Source of the DNA: an uncultured Collinsella sp.
GTDB taxonomy: Bacteria; Actinomycetota; Coriobacteriia; Coriobacteriales; Coriobacteriaceae
Reading direction: 5' to 3'
Length of the DNA stretch: 8,427 bases
NCBI GenBank assembly: GCA_902489855.1
Contig: CABUBS010000087.1
Span: 1-8,427 of the forward strand
In this document: piece by piece, positions 1 to 5,115 of the stretch
Numbering within the stretch: the first letter of the stretch is position 1
Layout of the letters: every line of letters starts with the position of its first letter
Made by a program: the position numbers and the translations under genes
Notes under the pieces: model-generated
What the model saw: only the letters and a program-made list of their open reading frames with translations
Database searches by the model: none
Told to the model about the DNA's origin: nothing

Positions 1-18
1 CAACTCGTTGTCGAAGAC

Positions 19-480
19 CTATTCGCGCACCAAGCGCTTGAGTTCCTCGATATCGGGCTTCCAGCCGAGTTCCTCGCAAAGCTCCCAATACTCGACCTCG
101 GCGCCCAGCGTGCGCGGAATCTCGTAGAGCGGCGCGTAGGTGGGCCACTCGGCGATAACGTGGTCGCCGGGCTCGACCACGGCCATGATGGCGTTGAGGT
201 TCGCACCCGTGCAGCCATTGGTCTGCAGAATGTGGTCGGGATTGACCTCCCGACGATACAGCTTGGCAACCACGGCCTTAAACTCCGGCGAGCCCTCGAT
301 CCAGCCGTAGTTCATCTTCTCGCGGTCCAAGCGCTCGTAGAACGTGGCGCCGTCCTGCTCATCGAGCGCGCGCAGCTCGCCCATGGTGAGCGACGAGATC
401 GTCGACTGGGCGATGTCCCACGTGGCACTTTTCTCCCAAACGTTGAGCCATTCCTCAACGCCAATCGTCTTGATGTCCAT
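19..480 (-). pseudogene. PLP-dependent aminotransferase (class I/II), N-terminal fragment ending at a premature stop
   Basis: The 153 residues match the N-terminal third of a fold-type I aminotransferase. They include TNGCTGANLNA (87-97), which fits the PLP-phosphate-binding loop, PGDHVIAEWPTYAPLYEIP (104-122) with the cofactor-stacking aromatic, and GWKPDIEELKRLVRE (139-153), which normally leads into the NNPTG substrate motif. Here a TAG (19-21) follows instead. The last 18 bases would read VFDNEL in the same frame, and neither other frame gives the expected NTK..NNPTG segment. Family members are about 370-400 residues, so the domain carrying the PLP lysine is missing and the product should be inactive. 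The start is the ATG at 480, since AAGGAG lies 7 nt upstream (488-493); an ATG at 534 is in frame but has no such site. The gene lies downstream of arcA on the same strand. Its substrate cannot be told. A sequencing error or a break by rearrangement are both possible. Confidence 0.72.
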
Positions 481-535
481 GGCCAAGCTCCTTACAAAAG
501 CAGTCATCCAATCGTGTTGACGTCCCTCATACAAG

Positions 536-569
536 ATTGGGGCGGTGCGAAAACCCGCACCGCCCCAAT
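536..569 (-). terminator. Stem-loop after arcA, probable terminator or attenuator
   Basis: A perfect 14-bp GC-rich stem, ATTGGGGCGGTGCG (536-549) with CGCACCGCCCCAAT (556-569), encloses a 6-nt loop. It lies 60 bp past the arcA stop and 56 bp before the aminotransferase start. On the minus strand the stem is followed by CTTGTATG, a poor U-tract, so termination may be partial. That would let arcA be expressed far more strongly than the downstream gene. A smaller 7-bp hairpin, ACATCTA/TAGATGT (575-596), lies between it and arcA. Confidence 0.55.
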
Positions 570-629
570 GGGAGACATCTAATGGCAGCTAGATGTATGT
601 ATTATGACCTGTACGGGTCCTGAAAGACC

Positions 630-1871
630 TTAGAGGTCCTCGCGCCAGAAGGGCATGCTCATGCAGCGCGGGCCGCCGCGGCCGCGGGAGAGCTCGGCGG
701 AGGGCACGACAAGAAGGTCCAGGCCCTCCTTGTACAGCACGTCGTTGGTGACGGTGTTGCGGGCGTAGACGCAGATCTTGCCGGGCTCGACGCACAGGGT
801 GTTGGAGCCGTCGTTCCACTGCTCGCGGGAGGCCGCGATCGGGTCGCCGCCGCCGCAGGGGATCAGCTTGACCTGGTCGACGCCGGTGGCGTCCTCCAGG
901 ACGTGCTCGAGGGTGTCCTCGATCAGGCGGATGTTCACGTCGCCCGGGTTCTTGCCGGCGGTCAGCTCGTAGACGCGCAGGGTGCCCATGATGGCGGGGT
1001 GGATCGTGAACTTATCGACGTCGATCTGGGTGAAGACCGTGTCGAGGTGCATGAAGGCGCGCGAGACCGGGATGTCGAAGGCCAGGATGCGCTCGACCTT
1101 GGAGTCGGAGTTCCAGAAGATGTTCTGGGCCATGACGTCGATCGCGGCGGCCTGGGTGCGCTGGGAGATGCCGACGGCGAGGGTCTTCTCGTTGATGTTC
1201 AGCACGTCGCCGCCCTCGGTGTGGAACTGGCAGTCGCGGCGGAAGTACAGCGAGACGTCCTTGTAGTCGGGGTGGTACTTGAAGACGTACTTGCCGTACA
1301 GGGTCTCGCGGTTGCGGGTGACCGAGTACATGCGGTTGAGGTTGACGCCCTCGCCGACGACCGCGAACGGGTCGCGGGTGAAGTAGAGGTTGGGCATCGG
1401 GTCGATGATCAGGTCGGACTCGGACTCGGAGTTGACCAGGGAGTCGAGGGTCGTGGACGCCGTGAGGGGCATGTCGATCTCGGACTTGGTCATGCCGGCC
1501 ATGGTCTTCTTGACGAACTCGAGGTTGTCCTCGATGGAGTCCAGCTTCTCGCGGACGATCTGCGGCATGTGCTGGCCGCGGATGCCGGCCTCGGCGATGT
1601 ACTGGTCGGTGAACTCGGCGCGGGCGCCGGGGACCTGGTCGAACACCTCGGCGACGAGGTTCTCGAGGTAGAGGACCTCCACGCCCTGGTCCCTCAGGAT
1701 CTGGGCGAAGGTGTCGTGCTCCTGCTGTGCGACCTCCAGGAACGGGACGTCGTCGAACAGGAGTCGCTCGAGCTCGTCGGGCGGCAGGTTGAGGAGCTCG
1801 TCGCCGGGACGGTGCAGGCAGACCTTCCTGAGCTTGCCGATCTCGGAAGGCACGTGCAGACCTTTCGTCAT
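630..1871 (-). CDS. arcA: Arginine deiminase
   Basis: Arginine deiminase hydrolyses L-arginine to citrulline and ammonia in the cytoplasm. This is the first step of the ADI pathway, which yields ATP through ornithine transcarbamylase and carbamate kinase and counteracts acid. The 413-residue length is typical. The guanidine-modifying fold signatures are all present: LHRPGDE (19-25), FTRDP (164-168, Asp167), HTEGGD (217-222, Glu219), HLDTVF (275-280, His275 and Asp277), the GGGDPIAASREQW segment (340-352), and the C-terminal GGPRCMSMPF with the nucleophile Cys403. The start is firm, because an in-frame TAG lies 9 nt before the ATG. AGGAGG sits unusually close (2 nt gap), so AAAGG with a 9-nt gap may be the working site. 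Codon choice is strongly biased to C/G-ending codons (Lys almost always AAG), as in highly expressed genes. arcB, arcC and a transporter are not in the window, so arcA looks transcriptionally separate from the rest of the pathway. Confidence 0.97.
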   Translation of the reverse strand: MTKGLHVPSEIGKLRKVCLHRPGDELLNLPPDELERLLFDDVPFLEVAQQEHDTFAQILRDQGVEVLYLENLVAEVFDQVPGARAEFTDQYIAEAGIRGQHMPQIVREKLDSIEDNLEFVKKTMAGMTKSEIDMPLTASTTLDSLVNSESESDLIIDPMPNLYFTRDPFAVVGEGVNLNRMYSVTRNRETLYGKYVFKYHPDYKDVSLYFRRDCQFHTEGGDVLNINEKTLAVGISQRTQAAAIDVMAQNIFWNSDSKVERILAFDIPVSRAFMHLDTVFTQIDVDKFTIHPAIMGTLRVYELTAGKNPGDVNIRLIEDTLEHVLEDATGVDQVKLIPCGGGDPIAASREQWNDGSNTLCVEPGKICVYARNTVTNDVLYKEGLDLLVVPSAELSRGRGGPRCMSMPFWREDL

Positions 1872-2184
1872 GGCCTCCTACCTTTCTTTCGGGCCTTACT
1901 GGCCGAATGTATCAGCGCCCCTCCGTATGGGACGCTGCTTGCTGACAGCTCTAGTTATATCCAAAAACCACCTGCAATTCCACCTCGCCCCCGAACGGTC
2001 AGCAAAGTGCGATGAACGGTATATCTCATATGATTCCCCCATGATGCACTTCGGTTCTCTAAAGCAGGTTTTCAAAGGTAAATGTTCTTTTTTCTAAGGA
2101 ATTAAGCTAGATTGCACAAATATTTTCATGTTTAGGAATTGCATAGCTAAAACGGTTTTCTGCATATATATGTCGTTTGTTCAT

Positions 2185-2232
2185 GATTCAATTTGGATTC
2201 GATTATATTCAGCTCTCAATCATTCTTATTCA
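2185..2232. promoter_or_regulatory. Helically phased ATTCA-like hexamer array, candidate regulator binding site
   Basis: Five hexamers follow one another in 10-11 bp steps: GATTCA (2185), GATTCG (2196), TATTCA (2206), CAATCA (2217) and TATTCA (2227). The first, third and fifth are exactly 21 bp apart. Direct repeats at one helical turn are the usual layout of OmpR/PhoB-type response-regulator sites; the Streptomyces PhoP site also uses about 11-nt repeats with a TTCA core. A Pho-type control of ppk1 is therefore one reading. Arginine-repressor control of arcA is another, since TGAAT/ATTCA half-sites also occur in ARG boxes, but the second half-sites are poor here. The identity of the regulator is inference. 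Confidence 0.4.
2202..2207 (-). promoter_or_regulatory. Possible -10 element for arcA
   Basis: The minus strand carries a perfect TATAAT here, within the phased hexamer array. No convincing -35 is seen 16-18 bp upstream, so the promoter would need an activator, or the match may be chance in AT-rich DNA. Use of this site would give arcA a leader of about 320 nt. No better arcA promoter was found nearer the gene. Confidence 0.22.
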
Positions 2233-2246
2233 TACATCCTCACCAA

Positions 2247-2274
2247 TTGAGTATGGATATAGATTGTTTCTAAA
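2247..2274 (+). promoter_or_regulatory. Candidate distal ppk1 promoter
   Basis: TTGAGT (2247-2252), a 16-bp spacer and TCTAAA (2269-2274) resemble a sigma-70 promoter. The -35 box begins 15 bp after the last hexamer of the phased array, a position suited to activation by a regulator bound there. It would give a leader of about 150 nt before ppk1. Confidence 0.25.
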
Positions 2275-2365
2275 CGAGTTGGGCAGTTAGTTGCATGCCT
2301 TGGCAGCGTAAGAAGTAGGTAAAGATACCGTTCGCGCGATGCGTCCGTGCCACAGGTCGACTAAA

Positions 2366-2393
2366 TTGAGACAATAGTGATTAGTGTTAGGCT
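2366..2393 (+). promoter_or_regulatory. Candidate proximal ppk1 promoter
   Basis: TTGAGA (2366-2371), a 16-bp spacer and TAGGCT (2388-2393) fit a sigma-70-type promoter; TAGGCT-like -10 boxes are common in actinobacteria. Transcription would start near 2400, which rules out the upstream GTG at 2384 as start codon and favours the ATG at 2429 (or 2423). Confidence 0.35.
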
Positions 2394-2396
2394 ACC

Positions 2397-2411
2397 GTCC
2401 CCTGTGGGGAC
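2397..2411 (+). promoter_or_regulatory. Small hairpin in the ppk1 leader
   Basis: GTCCCC (2397-2402) and GGGGAC (2406-2411) pair perfectly around a TGT loop. It would sit at the very 5' end of an mRNA started from the proximal promoter, so it may protect that end. It also covers GGGGA, the better Shine-Dalgarno-like run. The weaker ACGGAC (2415-2420), with the GGA about 9 nt before the ATG at 2429, remains free. Confidence 0.35.
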
Positions 2412-2428
2412 TGAACGGACAGATGCAT

Positions 2429-5002
2429 ATGCCGAGCAAAATCGAAAAGAAGCAAGCCGCCGCAAAGCTGCGCAAACCGCCGCGCGACTTCTCATACACG
2501 CAAAACCGAGAGCTCAGCTGGCTACGCTTTGACAACCGCGTGCTCGACGAAGCCTTCGACGAAACCGTTCCGTTATTCGAGCGACTAAAGTTCGTCTCGA
2601 TCTTCGAGTCCAACCTCGACGAGTTCCTTATGGTGCGCGTGGGCGGCCTGTCCGATTTGGCGGAGCTCAAAAAACAACCTGTCGACAACAAGAGCAATAT
2701 GACCGCCTCCGAACAGGTCGATGCTGTCATGGCCGAAATGCCCGGGCTCCTTACCCGTTGGGAGTCCATCTTTAAGAGCATCGAGGGCAAGCTCGACACC
2801 TTGGGCGTTCACCGCGCCCACATCGATTCGCTTACGCCCGAGGAGCGCACCTTTGTAACCCGCTACTTCCAGGCCTACGTGTCGCCGGTCATCTCGCCGC
2901 TGGTCATCGATCCTCGCCACCCCTTCCCCAACCTGCGCAACGGCGCGCTCTATCTGGCCTGTGGTCTGGACGGCGCCACCGACGAGGAGAGCCTACTGGG
3001 CCTTATCGAGATTCCCGCCTCGATGAACCGCGTGGTCGAGATCCCCTCGCCCACCGGCACCTACTCCTACATCTTGCTCGAGGACGTCATCCTCGCCTGC
3101 CTGGACAGCTGCTTTGGCTCCTATAAGCCGCTGGATCGTGCGCTGATCCGCGTCACCCGCAACGCCGACATCGATCCGGACGGCGAGGGCATCGAAGAGG
3201 AAGAGGACTACCGCCAGCACATGAAGCGCATTCTCAAGAAGCGCCTGCGCCTGCAGCCGGTAGTGCTCGCGGTCTCGGGGTCGCTCGAGAAGGCGACGCT
3301 CAAGACTATCCGCAAGGCGCTCGAGCTTTCGCGCCGCTCTGTCTTTACCTGCGATATCCCGCTCAACCTGGGCTACGTCTTTGGCATTGAGGGCAAGATT
3401 CCCGAGCACCTGCGCAACGAGCTCCTCTTTACGCCGTTTAAGCCACAGCCCAACCCCACCATCGACATGACCCGCTCCATCCGCGAGCAGGTGCTGCAGC
3501 ACGACAAGCTGCTCTTCTACCCTTACGAGGCCATGAATCCGTTCCTGGATCTGGTACACGAGGCAGCCTACGATCCCGAGTGCATCTCGTTGCGCATCAC
3601 GCTCTACCGCGTGGCCAAGCAGAGCCGCCTATGCGAGTCGCTGATCGATGCCGCCGAGAACGGCAAAGAGGTCACGGTGCTCATGGAGCTCCGCGCCCGC
3701 TTTGACGAGCAGAACAACATCGAGTGGGCCGAGCGTCTGGAAGAGGCAGGCTGCACCGTCATCTACGGCTCCGAAGGCTTTAAGTGCCACTCCAAGATCT
3801 GCCAGCTCACCTATCGCGAGGGCATGGCGCTCACCCGCCTCACGCTTTTGGGCACCGGCAACTTTAACGAGAAGACGGCCAAACTCTACAGCGACTTTAT
3901 GCTCATGACAGCCCATCCCGGCATCGGTGAAGACGCCAACCTGTTCTTCCGCAATCTGTCGCTGGGCAACCTGCGCGGCGACTACCGCTTCCTGGGTGTG
4001 GCGCCCGTCGGACTGAAACCGCTCATCATGCGCGGGCTTGACCGCGAGATCCAGCGCGCCCTTGCCGGCGAGCCCGCCCGCGTGTTCTTTAAGCTCAACT
4101 CACTGACCGACCGCGAGGTTATCGACAAGATCGCCGAGGCATCGTGTGCCGGCGTGCGCGTAGACATGATCATCCGCGGCATCTCGTGCCTCAAGCCCGG
4201 TGTTCCGGGCAAGACCGAGAACGTGCATGTCCGCTCCATCGTCGGACGCTTTTTGGAGCACGCGCGCGTCTATGCTTTCGGCGTGGACTCGGACATGATT
4301 TACCTGAGCTCAGCCGATATGATGACGCGCAACACCGAGCACCGCGTGGAGATCGCCTTCCCCGTGCTCGACCCCACCTGCCGCGCCCTAGTGCACGAGT
4401 ACATGGGCATGCAGCTGCGGGACAACGTGAAGGCCCGCAGCCTCACGAGCGACGGCACCTGGGTCCCCGTGGAGCGTGCAGAGGGTGAAAAACCCTTCAA
4501 CTCGCAGGAAGCTCTGCTGGAGCGTGCCTATCGCAACGCCGAGGCCGCCGCGCAACAGCGCGCACAGGAGAAGGAACGCGTAGCCGAGGAGGCTATTCAG
4601 GCCGAGGTTGAACATGGGGCAGCTGCCAAACCGAAAGCGGTTGCCGCTCCCCCGGTGAATGAGCCCGAGGCTGCCGCAGAGCCCGCCGTGGAGAAAGCGC
4701 CCGCGCCCGCTACCGCGACTCCGGGGCCCGCCGCCGAGGCAAAGCCCGCCCCTGCTCCTGAGCCGCAGCCGGCCGCACCCGAGGTTCAGAAGGTCCAGGC
4801 GACCGTCATTGAGCCCGAGCCTGCACCTGTACCTCGGCCCGAGCCTCAGGTCACCAAGCCCGCACCCGAGACGAGTGCCCGTCGCGATAAGCCCGCTGGC
4901 AAGACCAAGGCCATCGAGCGCCATCGCCCCGGCCGCGTGCGCATGGGTCTGGGCCTGATCGGCCTGGGTCTTAAGACGCTCATTACCGGCAAGACGAAAT
5001 AG
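2429..5002 (+). CDS. ppk1: Polyphosphate kinase 1 with long low-complexity C-terminal tail
   Basis: PPK1 reversibly moves the gamma-phosphate of ATP onto polyphosphate through a phosphohistidine, giving a phosphate and energy store and stress tolerance. Counting from the ATG at 2429 (857 residues), the N domain NRELSWLRFDNRVLDEAF (26-43) and ESNLDEF (60-66) are classic. The catalytic domains have Arg394 and Arg424 (E. coli R375, R405), the autophosphorylated His454 in FKCHSK (E. coli H435) and His611 in RFLEHARVY (H592), all aligning without gaps. The conserved His before GTGN (E. coli H454) is Leu473 here. The catalytic core ends near residue 707, where E. coli PPK ends. About 150 further residues follow: a charged helix, a Pro/Ala/Glu-rich linker and a basic, glycine- and leucine-rich end. 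The start at 2429 is chosen for a GGA spaced 9 nt upstream; ATG 2423 and GTG 2384 are in-frame alternatives. The gene is monocistronic, with its own terminator. Confidence 0.95.
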   Translation: MPSKIEKKQAAAKLRKPPRDFSYTQNRELSWLRFDNRVLDEAFDETVPLFERLKFVSIFESNLDEFLMVRVGGLSDLAELKKQPVDNKSNMTASEQVDAVMAEMPGLLTRWESIFKSIEGKLDTLGVHRAHIDSLTPEERTFVTRYFQAYVSPVISPLVIDPRHPFPNLRNGALYLACGLDGATDEESLLGLIEIPASMNRVVEIPSPTGTYSYILLEDVILACLDSCFGSYKPLDRALIRVTRNADIDPDGEGIEEEEDYRQHMKRILKKRLRLQPVVLAVSGSLEKATLKTIRKALELSRRSVFTCDIPLNLGYVFGIEGKIPEHLRNELLFTPFKPQPNPTIDMTRSIREQVLQHDKLLFYPYEAMNPFLDLVHEAAYDPECISLRITLYRVAKQSRLCESLIDAAENGKEVTVLMELRARFDEQNNIEWAERLEEAGCTVIYGSEGFKCHSKICQLTYREGMALTRLTLLGTGNFNEKTAKLYSDFMLMTAHPGIGEDANLFFRNLSLGNLRGDYRFLGVAPVGLKPLIMRGLDREIQRALAGEPARVFFKLNSLTDREVIDKIAEASCAGVRVDMIIRGISCLKPGVPGKTENVHVRSIVGRFLEHARVYAFGVDSDMIYLSSADMMTRNTEHRVEIAFPVLDPTCRALVHEYMGMQLRDNVKARSLTSDGTWVPVERAEGEKPFNSQEALLERAYRNAEAAAQQRAQEKERVAEEAIQAEVEHGAAAKPKAVAAPPVNEPEAAAEPAVEKAPAPATATPGPAAEAKPAPAPEPQPAAPEVQKVQATVIEPEPAPVPRPEPQVTKPAPETSARRDKPAGKTKAIERHRPGRVRMGLGLIGLGLKTLITGKTK
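4547..4999 (+). other. Region coding the PPK1 C-terminal extension
   Basis: These codons add about 150 residues beyond the usual PPK1 end. The first part (to about 4615) is a charged, Ala/Gln/Glu-rich stretch likely to be helical. Next (about 4616-4873) comes a disordered-looking linker full of Pro, Ala and Glu with repeated EPxP and APAP runs. Last (4925-4999) comes a basic segment, RHRPGRVR, followed by the hydrophobic MGLGLIGLGLKTLITGKTK. The reading frame is continuous with the catalytic core and ends 24 bp before the terminator, so this is not a frameshift artefact. Its function is unknown; tethering to a membrane or to polyphosphate granules is a guess. Confidence 0.7.
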
Positions 5003-5004
5003 TC

Positions 5005-5029
5005 GTTTGTAGAAGCAGTTTGTAGAAGC
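5005..5029 (+). repeat. Tandem duplication of GTTTGTAGAAGC before the ppk1 terminator
   Basis: The 12-mer GTTTGTAGAAGC occurs at 5005-5016 and 5018-5029 with one A between, a 13-bp period. The second copy runs into the left arm of the terminator (AAGC at 5026-5029), so the first may be a recent slippage duplicate. Confidence 0.85.
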
Positions 5030-5069
5030 GCCCCGCATTTGAGGAAAGCCTCGGATGCGGGGCGCTTTT
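5026..5069 (+). terminator. Intrinsic terminator of ppk1
   Basis: AAGCGCCCCGCAT (5026-5038) pairs perfectly with ATGCGGGGCGCTT (5055-5067). A further inner GAGG/CCTC stem closes an AAAG loop, and TTTTC follows. It begins 24 bp after the ppk1 stop and separates ppk1 from the methyltransferase gene. Confidence 0.88.
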
Positions 5070-5072
5070 CCC

Positions 5073-5081
5073 TGCTACCAT
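5073..5081 (+). promoter_or_regulatory. Candidate extended -10 promoter of the methyltransferase gene
   Basis: TGC-TACCAT follows the ppk1 terminator directly and matches an extended -10 (TGnTATAAT) at four of six hexamer bases plus the TG. No good -35 is seen, because that space is terminator stem. Start of transcription near 5088 fits the choice of ATG 5116 over ATG 5080, which lies within this element. Confidence 0.3.
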
Positions 5082-5115
5082 GGTGCGAACAACAACGCGA
5101 ATGACAGGCAGGAAT

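Larger units (their letters stand above)
1872..2428. other. Long divergent intergenic region between arcA and ppk1
   Basis: This stretch of about 550 bp has no supported gene. It separates arcA (leftward) from ppk1 (rightward), so it should carry both control regions. The core at 2041-2280 is about 32 % GC by hand count, against about 62 % in a sample of arcA. It contains the phased ATTCA-like hexamers (2185-2232), candidate promoters, short inverted repeats such as AAAAC-G-GTTTT (2149-2159) and CATATATATG (2163-2172), and a leader hairpin near ppk1. Short open frames within it have no ribosome binding site. Confidence 0.8.

Noticed and set aside
481..534. Longer aminotransferase from the ATG at 534
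   Set aside because: The extra 18 codons run over the AAGGAG site, and the family N terminus begins at MDIKTIGVEEW.
903..2015. Open frame of 370 codons on the plus strand opposite arcA
   Set aside because: It is antisense to a gene with all ADI motifs, has a Val/Leu/Asp/Glu-rich composition typical of the mirror of GC-biased codons, and has no family signature or ribosome binding site.
2041..2097. 18-codon open frame as a possible leader peptide
   Set aside because: It has no ribosome binding site, no regulatory codon run such as consecutive Arg, and no attenuator hairpin after it.
2175..2234. Three tandem ARG boxes for the arginine repressor
   Set aside because: The 21-bp spacing fits, but only the ATTCA halves match; the opposite TGAAT halves are absent or degenerate. 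It is kept only as an alternative reading of the phased array.
2128..2250. 40-codon open frame across the phased repeats
   Set aside because: There is no Shine-Dalgarno site. The 21-bp repeat spacing is a multiple of three and could mimic coding periodicity, but the peptide has no recognisable features.
2384..2428. GTG at 2384 as the ppk1 start
   Set aside because: It lies within the likely -35/-10 spacer of the proximal promoter, has no ribosome binding site, and adds residues not typical of PPK1.
4388..5038. Open frame of 216 codons on the minus strand opposite the ppk1 tail
   Set aside because: Its Gly/Leu/Arg-rich content is the mirror of the Pro/Ala/Glu codons, and it crosses the ppk1 terminator.
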